Source of the DNA: Nostoc sp. UHCC 0926
GTDB taxonomy: Bacteria > Cyanobacteriota > Cyanobacteriia > Cyanobacteriales > Nostocaceae
Assembly (NCBI RefSeq): GCF_028623165.1
Contig: NZ_CP117768.1
Span: 3,286,001 to 3,350,000, forward strand
Direction: 5' to 3'
Length of the DNA stretch: 64,000 bases
The notes under the pieces are model-generated. The model made no database searches. It had not been told where the DNA came from and saw nothing but the letters and a program-made list of their open reading frames with translations. The position numbers were made by a program, and so were the translations under genes. Shown here in pieces: positions 43,563 to 52,964 of the stretch (position 1 is its first letter; each line of letters opens with the position of its first letter).

Positions 43563-44828
43563 TTGTTAAAACAACTAACTAATACCGTGTTTCCTGCCTC
43601 GGTCTTCCGACTAGACAGTGGTTTAACTTTTATTCATCAAGAAATTCCCACTACTCCTGTAGTTGTGGCGGATGTTTGGGTGCGGGCTGGAGCAAGCCTA
43701 GAGCCAAAACCGTGGTTCGGCATAGCGCACTTTTTAGAACACATGATTTTTAAAGGTACGGCGACGCTACCCCCTGGAATGTTCGATTCCAAAGTTGAAA
43801 ACCAGGGTGGCCTAAGTAATGCAGCCACAAGCTATGATTATGCTCATTATTCACTGACCACAGCTGTCCCTTATTTAAAAGATACTCTGCCCTACTTGGG
43901 AGAACTACTGCTGAATGCGGCAATTCCAGAAGATGAATTTAGCCGCGAACGGGACGTGGTGCTAGAGGAAATTCGCTCTTGTCATGACGATTCCGACTGG
44001 ATAGGATTCCAAACTCTGATTCAAAGCATCTACCCGGATCACCCTTACGGACGTTCGATACTGGGTACTGAGCAAGAACTGATGCAGCAGTCACCAGAAG
44101 CAATGCGCTGTTTTCACCGCGCCCACTATCAGCCGGAAAACATGACGGTGGTAATTGCAGGGGGTATAGCCCAGCAACCAGCTTGGGAAATGGTAAATCG
44201 TTCATTTGCTGATTTTGCCGAACGTTCTAATTGTCCGCAGTTTGAGAAAGTGACAAAGCCAGTAATAACAGGAATTCACCGTCAAGAACTGTGTTTACCA
44301 CGCATAGAGCAAGCGCGATTGTTAATGGCGTGGCTGGTACCCGGAGTAGAGGAAATCCGCACTGGCTATGCTTTAGATTTGTTGTCAGTGTTATTGGCAG
44401 AAGGGCGGACTTCGCGTTTAGTGCGCGATTTACGAGAAGATTTACAATTAGTACAAGGAATTTGCAGTAGTTTTTCTCTACAACGGGAATCAAGTTTATT
44501 TACAATTACTGCCTGGTTAGAACCAGAAAATCTGGAGGAAGTTGAGTCTTTAATTTGCGCTCATTTGGATGATTTGCAGACTAGAGGAATTAGTGAACAG
44601 GAACTTGCCCGCACACGCAGGCTGTTGTGTAATGAGTATGCGTTTTCTACCGAAACGCCAAATCAGCTTACGGGGCTTTATGGGTATTACAATACCATCG
44701 CCCAAGCTGAATTAGCTGTGACATATCCCCAGCAGATTCAGTCTTTTGATGCCCAAGAATTGCAAAAATTAGCTAAACAGTATCTCTCACCGCAGAATTA
44801 TGCGGTTACTGTACTTAAACCGTGTTAG
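43563..44828 (+). CDS. M16 metallopeptidase, catalytic (zinc) subunit
   Basis: 421 residues. The inverted zinc motif HFLEH is at 56-60, with the distal Glu in RERDVVLEEIRS about 75 residues later. The C-terminal half repeats the M16 fold (LLMAWLVPGVEEIRTGYALD) but lacks the R/Y pair: RDLREDLQLVQGICSSFS. Such peptidases work as heterodimers with an R/Y subunit, as known for bacterial M16B pairs; the partner is the gene at 45236. Start is TTG at 43563, five codons after a stop, with no earlier option. Likely cleaves small or unfolded peptides, possibly exported. Confidence 0.88.
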   Translation: MLKQLTNTVFPASVFRLDSGLTFIHQEIPTTPVVVADVWVRAGASLEPKPWFGIAHFLEHMIFKGTATLPPGMFDSKVENQGGLSNAATSYDYAHYSLTTAVPYLKDTLPYLGELLLNAAIPEDEFSRERDVVLEEIRSCHDDSDWIGFQTLIQSIYPDHPYGRSILGTEQELMQQSPEAMRCFHRAHYQPENMTVVIAGGIAQQPAWEMVNRSFADFAERSNCPQFEKVTKPVITGIHRQELCLPRIEQARLLMAWLVPGVEEIRTGYALDLLSVLLAEGRTSRLVRDLREDLQLVQGICSSFSLQRESSLFTITAWLEPENLEEVESLICAHLDDLQTRGISEQELARTRRLLCNEYAFSTETPNQLTGLYGYYNTIAQAELAVTYPQQIQSFDAQELQKLAKQYLSPQNYAVTVLKPC

Positions 44829-45235
44829 TCATTAGTTATTAGCAAAAGAAAAATGACGCTGCCAATTTTGGATTTTGGATTAAATAAGGGATTTCCAAGA
44901 AATAAATTACGAACCACTCCAGACGCAGAGAAGCCAGTGCGCCCTTGCGGTTAAGAGACTTGTCCCTTGCGCGTCTCCCTTAGGAGAAGCAACTGGCGCG
45001 ACACAGAGAGAGGATAAATAGAGAGGATTTTTGGGTCAGCTTTGGGATATTTTTTTATTTGGAAGTCCCTAAAAAATCTAAAACATCGGTTTAAATCGCC
45101 TGAATTGAGCCATGAAGACAAATAAAATGATTTCATTATTTTGTTTCAAAGCAAGCAAAGTTATTTGTGGGGCAATCTAAAATTTAAAATCCAAAATCTA
45201 AAATTGAGTAACAACCGACAAAGGACAAAAGACAA
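44829..45235. other. Spacer between the two M16 genes
   Basis: 407 bp with the 92-bp repeat, then heptamer-like AAATTTAAAATCCAAAATCT (45180-45199). No gene is supported on either strand. Confidence 0.45.
44913..45004. repeat. 92-bp dispersed repeat, copy A (inverted copy at 49078)
   Basis: Reverse-complement match to 49078-49169 over 92 bp with only one difference noticed by eye. Contains TTGCTTCTCCTAAGGGAGAC in complement. Lies between the two M16 genes. Confidence 0.8.
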
Positions 45236-46510
45236 ATGACAACAACCTTGCTACAAAAATCGCCTATCCATCGCACCGTATTGAACAATGGCATTGTAGT
45301 GCTGGTGGCAGAAAACCCTGCTGCGGACATTATTGCGGCGCGAATTTTTGTGCGTGCCGGTAGTTGTCACGAAAATCGGGAGCAAGCAGGGTTGGCACAT
45401 TTACTGTCAGCAGTGATGATAAAGGGATGCGATGGTCTTTCTAGTTTGGAAATTGCCGAAATTGTCGAGTCTGTAGGGGCGAGTTTGAGTGCAGATGCCA
45501 GTACTGATTATTTTTTGCTATCTTTCAAGACGGTAACATCTGATTTTGGGGAAATTTTAACATTGGCAGGGCGGATTTTGCGATCGCCTACTTTTCCCGA
45601 AACTCAAGTGGAACTAGAACGGCGTTTAGCACTCCAGGATATTCGTTCGCAAAAAGAGCAACCGTTCAATGTCGCCTTTGAACAAATGCGGCAGGTAATG
45701 TACCAAAATCATCCCTATGCTATGTCAGTGCTGGGAGATGAAACCACCATGAACCGCTTAACTCGTGCGGATTTAGTGGAGTATCACCAGACTTATTTCC
45801 GTCCAGATAATCTAGTAATTAGTATTGCTGGTAGAGTCACACCCACAGATGCAGTGGCATTGGTAGAAGAAGTCTTTGGTGATTGGCAAGCGCCAGCCCA
45901 AGCACTGCCAATACTGAATTTACCTGAGATTAGGGTGGAACCACAGGTAAGGCTGAAGCCAGTACAGACACAACAATCAATCGTGATGCTTGGTTATTTG
46001 GGAACATCAGTGAGTTCTGTTGACTACGCCCCATTGAAGTTGCTGTGTACCTACCTGGGAAATGGGCTTTCTAGTCGCTTGTTTGTCGAATTGCGGGAAA
46101 AACGCGGTTTAGCTTACGAAGTATCCGCCTTTTACTCCACAAGGCTATTTCCAGCATCGTTTGTGGTTTACATGGGTACAGCACCGGAAAATACCAGCAT
46201 TGCCCTAGAGGGACTGCGGACAGAAGTAGATTTATTGTCTAGCGATGAAGTATCCGAAAGCGCACTCCAAGCTGCTAAAAATAAGATCCTGGGGCAGTAT
46301 GCCTTGGGTAAACAAACGAACGGGCAAATTGCTCAAATATACGGCTGGTATGAAATTTTGGGCTTAGGAATTGATTTTGACACAAAGTTCCAAGAATTGA
46401 TTGCGGCTGTGAGTGCCAAGGATGCGATCGCCGCAGCTTGTAAGTATTTAAAATCACCTTACTTGTCTTTAGTTGGTCAAGAAGAAGCAATTAATCGAGC
46501 GATCGCCTAA
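45236..46510 (+). CDS. M16 metallopeptidase, non-catalytic R/Y subunit
   Basis: 424 residues with the M16 fold but the zinc site replaced: AGLAHLLSAVMIKG (51-64) has H55 but lacks the HxxEH glutamate and second histidine. The conserved R/Y pair needed in the partner subunit is present: LREKRGLAYEVSAFYS (Arg and Tyr). Thus it should complement the gene at 43563 to form one active heterodimer. Clean ATG at 45236. Same strand, 407 bp downstream. Confidence 0.88.
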   Translation: MTTTLLQKSPIHRTVLNNGIVVLVAENPAADIIAARIFVRAGSCHENREQAGLAHLLSAVMIKGCDGLSSLEIAEIVESVGASLSADASTDYFLLSFKTVTSDFGEILTLAGRILRSPTFPETQVELERRLALQDIRSQKEQPFNVAFEQMRQVMYQNHPYAMSVLGDETTMNRLTRADLVEYHQTYFRPDNLVISIAGRVTPTDAVALVEEVFGDWQAPAQALPILNLPEIRVEPQVRLKPVQTQQSIVMLGYLGTSVSSVDYAPLKLLCTYLGNGLSSRLFVELREKRGLAYEVSAFYSTRLFPASFVVYMGTAPENTSIALEGLRTEVDLLSSDEVSESALQAAKNKILGQYALGKQTNGQIAQIYGWYEILGLGIDFDTKFQELIAAVSAKDAIAAACKYLKSPYLSLVGQEEAINRAIA

Positions 46511-46598
46511 CTGAAAATGTGCCATCATAAATGCAGCAGCTGTTTTTTAGACCAAGCGGCTGTACTATTAGCATGAGAATATTCTGGGAGTAAATTCC

Positions 46599-47591
46599 AT
46601 GCAAAGCAGCCTGACAGCAAGTATTTTGAGTTACTTAAAATTACTAGACCCAACTGTAAATCGCTGTCGAATGGAAAAACGGCAAAAGGGTTGGTGGCCA
46701 AAGAGGTCTAAATCTTTATCAGCCATTGAAATACTCTTGTTCTCCACTACGCCTCTGCTTATTGCCTCAACGGCTGTAGTATCAATAGCAGCACCACAAA
46801 AAATTGCCCAAGTAAATCCTGGAGATAGCATCAATCGCCCTACCCTTAAAGTTGGTAGCCAAGGCGAACGTGTGTCTGAACTTCAGGCAGCTCTAAAACT
46901 TTTGGGTTTTTATTCTGGTGCAGTAGATGGTACATATAGTCAGAATACCGCCAGTGCTGTTTCCCGATTTAAACAAGCAGCTGGCTTGAATCCAGATGGT
47001 GTTGTTGATGCCAGCACTTGGCAACGACTTTTCCCTAAGGAATCGGTAGTAGCATCAACTGTCCCTTCATCGCAGCCAAGATTTAACTCAGCTACGAATT
47101 TTCCTGTTCCAAGCCAGGCTAGCAACCTCACCAACGTTGCAAATCCTAGCCCCAATCCCCCAAGACCAGCTGTAACACAAGTTGCGACTAGCCCTACAAG
47201 ACCTACTACCCCAAGAAAAGCTGCAACACAAGCTGTGAACAACCCTGAGCCAAGACCTGCTACCCCAAGAAAAGCTACAACTTCAAGCACACAGAAAAGG
47301 CCGGATCGTACTACATCAACTACTCGAACTCAGTCAAACACAACTACTAACCGAACCCCTGGTATTCAATACACCTCAGAAGGATTGCCAATTTTGCGTA
47401 TAGGGTTACGTGGTTCTGAAGTTGTTAAGTTACAACAACAACTAAAAAAGCTTGGTTTCTTGAAAGGCGATGCCGATGGAGACTTTGGCGTGACAACCGA
47501 AGTAGCTGTGAAAGCAGCACAAAAGCGCTATGGATTAGAAGCTGACGGTGTAGTTGGTGGCTCTACGTGGGAGGTTCTTTTGCGGCGTTAA
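46599..47591 (+). CDS. Peptidoglycan-binding protein with two PGB_1 domains
   Basis: 330 residues. A hydrophobic segment around 45-66 serves as a signal or anchor. Two peptidoglycan-binding domains: 85-150 (KVGSQGERVSELQAALKLLG...GVVDASTWQRL) and 265-330 (RIGLRGSEVVKLQQQLKKLG...GVVGGSTWEVL). A Pro/Thr/Asn-rich linker lies between them, partly repeated (PRPAVTQVATSP and PRPATPRKATT). No catalytic domain, so it is probably a cell-wall-attached structural protein. GGGAG lies 10 bases before the ATG. Confidence 0.87.
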   Translation: MQSSLTASILSYLKLLDPTVNRCRMEKRQKGWWPKRSKSLSAIEILLFSTTPLLIASTAVVSIAAPQKIAQVNPGDSINRPTLKVGSQGERVSELQAALKLLGFYSGAVDGTYSQNTASAVSRFKQAAGLNPDGVVDASTWQRLFPKESVVASTVPSSQPRFNSATNFPVPSQASNLTNVANPSPNPPRPAVTQVATSPTRPTTPRKAATQAVNNPEPRPATPRKATTSSTQKRPDRTTSTTRTQSNTTTNRTPGIQYTSEGLPILRIGLRGSEVVKLQQQLKKLGFLKGDADGDFGVTTEVAVKAAQKRYGLEADGVVGGSTWEVLLRR

Positions 47592-47820
47592 CCGTATTAA
47601 GGAGCATAGCCAATGTCTCTTTTGCCTGTAATCAAAGGCGTGAGCAAGATGCTTTAAAGTTCTGATAACTTCTTTGTTGGAAATCTCCAAGGTACAGAGG
47701 TTTTCAACTTCGAGAAACCTCTGTAAGGGTTTTGCGCTTGACAGCATTTATGATGAATTTTAGGACTTACGCATTGACAAGAAAGACCAAACATGAATTA
47801 TTTGAAAAACCATATCTGTT
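47592..47820. other. Spacer after the peptidoglycan-binding gene
   Basis: No gene. Includes AGGTACAGAGGTTTTCAAC and CTTCGAGAAACCTCTGTAAGG, a possible terminator-like imperfect hairpin (47690-47730). Confidence 0.4.
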
Positions 47821-48057
47821 GTAGGGGTAAAGCCCATTGCTCATTGATGTCAACTTAAGGTAAAAGCCTCCCTAGAAGAACCTTTTAGAAATTATCTCGT
47901 CAAGAGTCTCCGACTGGGAATGCCTAATGGGGGGCTGCCGCCTCAAGATTTGCGGCAGCAGCCCAATGAGGAGCATTTCCAGGCTCTGGCTGGAAACGAG
48001 ATTTTAAAGGAGTTTTACCTTAAGTTGACACGCATGAGCAATGCGCTTTACCCCTAC
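47821..48057. repeat. Nested foldback: one palindromic repeat inserted in another
   Basis: Outer arms GTAGGGGTAAAGCCCATTGC (47821 onward) and GCGCTTTACCCCTAC (to 48057) match as inverted repeats over about 25 bp with one mismatch. Between them is a second element with perfect 18-bp ends TGTCAACTTAAGGTAAAA (47848-47865) and its complement (48013-48030), itself containing an imperfect internal palindrome around GGGGGGCTGCCGCC and GCGGCAGCAGCCC. Confidence 0.8.
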
Positions 48058-48091
48058 AGCACGGGTCTATTTACCATCAAAGAATGATTAA

Positions 48092-48272
48092 TAAACCTCA
48101 TCTATGTTGAGAACCGTAGTTTTTGCCCTCACCCTAAATCCCTCTCCCCCTACTTGGGAGAGGGATTTCTTTCCGGCTCCCCCTCTCCCAATATTGGGAC
48201 AAGGGGCTGGGGGATGAGGGTTTTTTCTTTTCATACGGAAAGAACTACAGTTTTCAAGGTAGACGCGGTTTA
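48092..48272. repeat. 180-bp dispersed repeat, copy 1 (inverted copy at 53174)
   Basis: Opens TAAACCTCATCTATG, closes GTAGACGCGGTTTA. The reverse complement matches 53174-53352 end to end, with a few substitutions and small gaps. Contains CCCTCTCCCAATATTGGGA and CCTACTTGGGAGAGGGA palindromic blocks. Confidence 0.88.
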
Positions 48273-48550
48273 AAAGCCTGAAACGACCTATTTTGGTAAA
48301 TCCATACGATGATTAATTTGTACAGTGCCTAAGTCCTAAATTTCATGCGGTACATCCTGCAATACGATAAAGATATACCCATTAGAAGTATCTCTCTATG
48401 CCAGCACTGAAAAATTACATTGCTTTTTGGCTGACAAAAAATGATGGCAACTTTAGGATTCAAGCACAACGACACCTGATAGTGTTACAGATCACAACTG
48501 GCAACAGTGAAATTAATTAAACTTACTGGCTAATTCTTCTAAAAAAACTT

Positions 48551-48904
48551 ATGCAACACTTTTTATTAACTTGGCTCGGTACTGCGGTGGCGTTATTTCT
48601 TACTGCTAATATCGTTCCAGGATTTTTTATCAAGAATTTTGTGGTTGCCTTAGTTGCTACCCTTGTTATTGGTCTGGTTAATGCATTTATTAGACCAATT
48701 TTGCAGATTTTGACGTTTCCGATTACCTTACTCACCTTTGGTTTATTTACATTGGTGATCAACGCTTTAACCCTTTGGTTGGCAAGTGCCTTAACTCCTG
48801 GTTATGGTTTTGAGATTCAGGGCTTTTTACCTGCTTTGTTAGGTTCAATTGTGCTAGCTATTGTTTCTAGCATAATTAACTATTTGTTGAGAGTTGTTGA
48901 CTAA
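48551..48904 (+). CDS. Phage-holin-family (4-TMS) membrane protein
   Basis: 117 residues with four hydrophobic segments and the signatures FLLTWLGTAVALFLTANIVP, GLVNAFIRPILQILTFPITL, LLTFGLFTLVINALTLWLAS and ALLGSIVLAIVSSIINYLL of the mycobacterial-type phage holin family (DUF360-like). Widespread in non-phage contexts; role unknown. ATG at 48551. Surrounded by dispersed repeats; no phage genes nearby. Confidence 0.88.
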   Translation: MQHFLLTWLGTAVALFLTANIVPGFFIKNFVVALVATLVIGLVNAFIRPILQILTFPITLLTFGLFTLVINALTLWLASALTPGYGFEIQGFLPALLGSIVLAIVSSIINYLLRVVD

Positions 48905-49037
48905 CATGAGTTCAATAAACCTTTCCCTGATTTTACTACGCAAAACCTGTGTCTCGCCCGTCCCAGAGGGACAGATTTGAACTTTAGTTAAAGGTAGGGA
49001 GAGGTCTTCTTATTCGACTAATTAGGCGAACATTATT
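48905..49037. other. Spacer with dispersed repeats
   Basis: No gene. GAGTTCAATAAACCTTTCCC (near 48908) repeats a motif of the spacer at 23802; CCCGTCCCAGAGGGACAG is a palindromic block. Confidence 0.4.
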
Positions 49038-49280
49038 AGGACTTACGCAATAAAACCTCTCAAACTCTCATTCCTCCGTGTCGCGCCAGTTGCTTCTCCT
49101 AAGGGAGACGCGCAAGGGACAAGTCTCTTAACCGCAAGGGCGCACTGGCTTCTCTGTGTCTGGAGTGGTAGCCTGCGGCAAGCCCTCCGGGTTCAGCAGT
49201 CGCTTATGGGGGAAACCCCCAAGACCGCCCTGCTTCACCGCTTTGCGTCTACGTTGTTCCATGACCCGTGCGTAAGTCCT
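49038..49280. repeat. Composite foldback with 12-bp terminal inverted repeats
   Basis: Begins AGGACTTACGCA (49038-49049) and ends TGCGTAAGTCCT (49269-49280), a perfect inverted pair. It encloses the second copy of the 92-bp repeat (49078-49169). Related ends bound 62941-63038. Probably a non-autonomous element that itself acquired another repeat. Confidence 0.7.
49078..49169. repeat. 92-bp dispersed repeat, copy B (inverted relative to 44913)
   Basis: Reverse complement of 44913-45004; the 12 bp beside TTGCTTCTCC are also shared with copies near 11031 and 27687. Confidence 0.8.
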
Positions 49281-49318
49281 GATTATATGATCCGTCGAAC
49301 TCACCTTAACTAGAAAAA

Positions 49319-49825
49319 TTAGTGAAGTTTGGTAATACTCATATTTGAGGCTTGGGCAACAGCTATCGTTACCGCTCCTGGTTGCCCTTGTAGCTGCAAA
49401 ATTCGTTTAGGAATTAAGAACCTCACTCCCAATGATTCTGTGCTGGTAAAAGGGCAAGCAGTCAACAACGGCGTTTGAGTAGCTGCAAGAATAGCAGCTG
49501 CCTCTGCTACGCTAGGTGTACCTACTTTGTGGTCGGTAATTGTGGCAGGGTTGGGGACACAGACAGAGCGAAGGATTTCCGCAGAAAAGGTTTTTAGGGG
49601 CAAATTGCGTAGGCGACAAAGTTGTACTAAACCAACTTCCAAGGCTTTAGTGTCAATAGTAGCAATTCCTGCGATCGCACTTTGAAAAAGTTGATTTTCT
49701 TGAAAGACTTGCTCAATTGCCCAATCAATCAATTGCCATGAGCTTCCCCGTTTACAACCGATTCCTACCCAGAAAATCTGTTGCACTTGGTCTATTTTCT
49801 TATTCAGTTCGTCAGGATTTGACAT
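49319..49825 (-). CDS. CbiG C-terminal-like (CobE) cobalamin biosynthesis protein
   Basis: 168 residues of the CbiG_C/CobE type: FWVGIGCKRGSSWQLIDWAI, then AIAGIATIDTKALEVGLVQL, LPLKTFSAEIL and VGTPSVAEAAAILAATQTPL. These proteins act in the anaerobic cobalamin pathway (acetaldehyde-releasing ring contraction) or as CobE. Here it is a standalone domain, without the CbiG N-terminal half. ATG 49825 (MSNPDELNKK) is preferred; a TTG eight codons earlier overlaps the Uma2 stop. Downstream of Uma2 on the same strand. Confidence 0.78.
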   Translation of the reverse strand: MSNPDELNKKIDQVQQIFWVGIGCKRGSSWQLIDWAIEQVFQENQLFQSAIAGIATIDTKALEVGLVQLCRLRNLPLKTFSAEILRSVCVPNPATITDHKVGTPSVAEAAAILAATQTPLLTACPFTSTESLGVRFLIPKRILQLQGQPGAVTIAVAQASNMSITKLH

Positions 49826-49833
49826 GCTTGGAT

Positions 49834-50397
49834 TTACTCCAACAGCCAACCAAATAAATCTCCTACTGTCAGCCTCAACTCACTTGCAAAATCTGGCACA
49901 GGGAGTAAAGCTTCTAGTTCATCCAACATAATTGGCTGTTGATTGCGGATGTAGACAAATACCGTTTGTTCTTCTGGATCAATCAGCCAACCCATTTGTG
50001 TTTCATAATTCAGGCAATGCAGAATATTTTTTGTAACTTTCGTTTGTCTTTGGTCAGGCGATAGAATCTCAATTGTCCAATCGGGAGCTGCTTGGAATAC
50101 ATTGGCAACTTGACCATTCTCATCACGGGGAATTCTTTGCCAAGTAAACACAGAAATATCTGGCACTATTGACCTTCCACCAAAAGTACACCGCAGTTCT
50201 GGAAAAGCACGAGCAATTCGCTTGGGCTTCACCGTTAAGTTGATAGTGCTAACCATTTCACCTTGAATTGTACTGTGCTTTCCCTGTGGCATAGGTTTCT
50301 CAATAATTTTTCCATCGATGTATTCACTAGCGGGCTTCGTTTCTGGTAACATTAGAAACTCTGCCAAAGTTATGTTTTTTGATGGTGTCCGTACCAT
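49834..50397 (-). CDS. Uma2-family (DUF820) restriction-endonuclease-fold protein
   Basis: 187 residues. The PD-(D/E)XK-like core is TLAEFLMLPETKPASEYIDG, then ELRCTFGGRSIVPDISVFTW and DWTIEILSPDQRQTKVTKNI, where Asp and Glu-x-Leu positions match the Uma2 active site. Such genes exist in dozens of copies per filamentous cyanobacterium; function unknown, possibly mobile-element associated. It precedes the CbiG-like gene. Confidence 0.9.
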   Translation of the reverse strand: MVRTPSKNITLAEFLMLPETKPASEYIDGKIIEKPMPQGKHSTIQGEMVSTINLTVKPKRIARAFPELRCTFGGRSIVPDISVFTWQRIPRDENGQVANVFQAAPDWTIEILSPDQRQTKVTKNILHCLNYETQMGWLIDPEEQTVFVYIRNQQPIMLDELEALLPVPDFASELRLTVGDLFGWLLE

Positions 50398-50523
50398 TTG
50401 CGATCGCCTCCAAGTCCAGCAACTCTAATTAACTAACCGCAAAGTACACAAAGAAGAAATCACCTTTAACTTAACTCTTACTCTGCATACCTTTGCGTTA
50501 AAAAAATCTCATCTAGATAATTT

Positions 50524-52287
50524 TTACATCCTCTCCAATACCTGAATTCCCAACAAAGATAGTCCCAACTTCAGGGTTCTAGCAGTCAAATCACATAAAA
50601 CCAGGCGAGATGTTCGCTGCGGTTCCTGTGCATCCAACACCTGAACTCCCTGATTGCGGTCATAAAACTGATTAAACTTCTTACTCAGTTCGTACAAATA
50701 CTCACATAAACGATTAGGTAGCAAGTCTTGCTCTACACTATTAATAACTTCATCCAGTTGAAGTAAATATTTTGCCAGCGCTAATTCTGTTTCATGCTGC
50801 AACAAAACAGCATTGTTTCCCAACTCCTCAAAGTTAATGTCACCCTTGCGGCTAATCCCCTGAATCCGCGCATAAACATAGAGCATATAGGGCGCCGTAT
50901 TGCCTTTGAGATCCAGCATTTTGTCGTAGCTGAAAATGTAGTTACTGGTGCGATTTTGGCTTAAGTCTGCATACTTAACTGCACTGATCCCAACTACTCT
51001 AGCAACTTCATTAATAAATTCTTCAGTTTCTTGGCGTTCTTCTTCTTGTAATCTAGCTTTTAGCTCTGCATGGGAACGAGAAACAGCTTCATCTAATAAA
51101 TCCCGCAACCGCACAGTATCCCCAGAACGAGTTTTTAATTTTTTACCATCTTCTCCTAACACCAACCCAAAGGGAACATGCACTAATTCCACATCATCGG
51201 GAATCCATCCAGCTTTGCGTGCTACCTGGAAAAATTGGGCAAAGTGGTTTCCTTGTCCAGCATCTGTTACATAAATTATCCGCTTTGCTTCATCCTGCTG
51301 AATCCGGTAGCGGAGGGATGCTAAATCTGTTGTGGCGTAGTTATAACCCCCATCTGATTTCTGCACAATTAAGGGCAAAGGTTCACCTTCTCTATTTGTA
51401 AATCCTTCCAGAAAAACGCATTTTGCCCCTTGATTTTCTACCAGTAACCCAGATTTTTCTAAATCTTCCACAACGCCAGGTAGTAAGGAGTTGTAGAAAG
51501 ATTCACCCCGTTCAATTATCTCGACATCCAGCAAGTCATAAATTATTTGAAACTCCCGCCGCGACTGTTCGCACAGCAGTTTCCAAGCATGGAGTGTATC
51601 CTCTGCACCTGCTTGTAATCTTACAACTTCTTGCCGTGCTGTTTGTTGAAAAGCCTCATCTGTATCAAACCGCAGTTTGGCTTTGCGGTAAAAAGAGACT
51701 AAATCACCAATATCTAAAGCATTAGCGGTGCTAAGGGCTTCTGGGTAAACTTCCCGGAGATAGGCGATTAACATTCCAAACTGCGTACCCCAATCACCCA
51801 CATGATTTAACCGCAAGACATCGTGTCCTTGAAATTCTAAAATCCGGGCGATGGAATCACCAATAATTGTAGAACGCAAGTGTCCAACGTGCATTTCTTT
51901 GGCAATGTTTGGACTAGAAAAATCCACAATTTCCCGCTTGGGCGTTTTTGCAGCTGGAACTCCCAACCGGGGATCAGTTTGAATCGCATTGAGTTGGGCT
52001 TCTAAATATGCCGTTTTCAGTTTTAGATTGATAAATCCTGGCCCAGCGATTTCTGGCGGTTCGCAGATTTCGGATACATCTAGTTTCTCAACGATCGCTC
52101 CGGCGATCGCTCTTGGTTGCAATCCTTTCTTTTTACTCAGTGATAAAGCCACATTCGCCTGATAATCACCAAATTTAGGATTGCTAGCAGAAACCAAAAT
52201 TGGATCTACTCCAGCGAAGTCAGCGCCAAAAGCCGCAACTATTGCCTGTTCAAGCTGAACTTTTAGTTTTTCTTGTGTAGCGTTCAT
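50524..52287 (-). CDS. argS: Arginyl-tRNA synthetase
   Basis: 587-residue class I aminoacyl-tRNA synthetase. HIGH-type motif [19 protein letters not shown]; the KMSKS counterpart is [20 protein letters not shown]. The N-terminal additional domain (Arg_tRNA_synt_N; residues 1-75) and C-terminal anticodon-binding DALR domain (about 470-587, [16 protein letters not shown]) are present. Complete and in its normal length range. Monocistronic. Confidence 0.97.
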   Translation of the reverse strand: MNATQEKLKVQLEQAIVAAFGADFAGVDPILVSASNPKFGDYQANVALSLSKKKGLQPRAIAGAIVEKLDVSEICEPPEIAGPGFINLKLKTAYLEAQLNAIQTDPRLGVPAAKTPKREIVDFSSPNIAKEMHVGHLRSTIIGDSIARILEFQGHDVLRLNHVGDWGTQFGMLIAYLREVYPEALSTANALDIGDLVSFYRKAKLRFDTDEAFQQTARQEVVRLQAGAEDTLHAWKLLCEQSRREFQIIYDLLDVEIIERGESFYNSLLPGVVEDLEKSGLLVENQGAKCVFLEGFTNREGEPLPLIVQKSDGGYNYATTDLASLRYRIQQDEAKRIIYVTDAGQGNHFAQFFQVARKAGWIPDDVELVHVPFGLVLGEDGKKLKTRSGDTVRLRDLLDEAVSRSHAELKARLQEEERQETEEFINEVARVVGISAVKYADLSQNRTSNYIFSYDKMLDLKGNTAPYMLYVYARIQGISRKGDINFEELGNNAVLLQHETELALAKYLLQLDEVINSVEQDLLPNRLCEYLYELSKKFNQFYDRNQGVQVLDAQEPQRTSRLVLCDLTARTLKLGLSLLGIQVLERM

Positions 52288-52487
52288 ATATAAATTTTAT
52301 CTGTGAGAGAGATGATGTAGCTCTGGAAAAGCTTGATTATTCACTTTAGCAATCTAGAGATTGTGAAGAGAGATAAAAATCAACACGCTGCTTGTAAAAG
52401 TATCTTTTTTTACAAAACTGCGTCTAGCTGACCATATTTTGCACTTTCAAGTCTTCATGCGCTACGAGGTTGCTAGACATAAATAAT

Positions 52488-52514
52488 AACTTTGCTGTTA
52501 TTTACAGCAAAGTT
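52488..52514. terminator. Hairpin, possible terminator
   Basis: Perfect 10-bp arms AACTTTGCTG and CAGCAAAGTT around a 7-base loop, followed by TTAAC. It lies far from a stop on either strand, so its role is uncertain. Confidence 0.45.
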
Positions 52515-52632
52515 TTAACGCTGGCGACTTACCTTGAAGCGTTTTCGAGCCAATTTATTTCTAAACTATCACAGGCATTGCTAAAAACTCAACTGCCCCA
52601 ACGGTTTGATTGGGCTGCGTTTCCAGTAGAAA

Positions 52633-52658
52633 GGTGCGTTACACTTCGTTAACGCACC
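52633..52658. repeat. Dispersed hairpin repeat
   Basis: GGTGCGTTA and TAACGCACC pair perfectly around CACTTCGT. Known as a common cyanobacterial spacer repeat. Confidence 0.65.
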
Positions 52659-52769
52659 CTATAAAATATTCCCCAAATGAGGAAATTTCCCGAAAATAGG
52701 AAATCTGATTGACTTTGGACTTCTCAATTAACGATATCTGTAACAGAAATTTAGACTCTACAGATAAGT

Positions 52770-52964
52770 ATTAGCAAAGTACGCGAAGTCATTAAACGAC
52801 TAGAAGCTGATGGTTGGTATCTTGCTAGAACCAAAGGTAGTCATCGACAGTTCAAACATTCAGATAAACCCAGTACTGTAACAGTGTCTGGTAAGCCAAA
52901 TGTGGATGTGCCAATTGGTACTCTTAAAAATATCTGGAGACAAGCTCAATTGGAGGAAGACTGA
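52770..52964 (+). CDS. hicA: HicA toxin-like mRNA interferase, no canonical start codon
   Basis: 65 codons read SKVREVIKRLEADGWYLART, then KGSHRQFKHSDKPSTVTVSG, KPNVDVPIGTLKNIWRQAQL and stop, the whole HicA dsRBD-like fold with the catalytic His in GSHRQF. It overlaps hicB by one base (TGATG). Between the upstream in-frame stop (TAG 52752) and the conserved VREVI there is no ATG, GTG or TTG; the best candidates are ATT at 52770 or ATA at 52764. It may therefore be translated weakly from a rare start, or be an N-terminally damaged toxin. Confidence 0.7.
   Translation: MSKVREVIKRLEADGWYLARTKGSHRQFKHSDKPSTVTVSGKPNVDVPIGTLKNIWRQAQLEED

Larger units (their letters stand above)
52288..52769. other. 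Spacer between argS and hicAB
   Basis: No gene beyond two hairpins (52488-52514 and 52633-52658). Confidence 0.45.
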
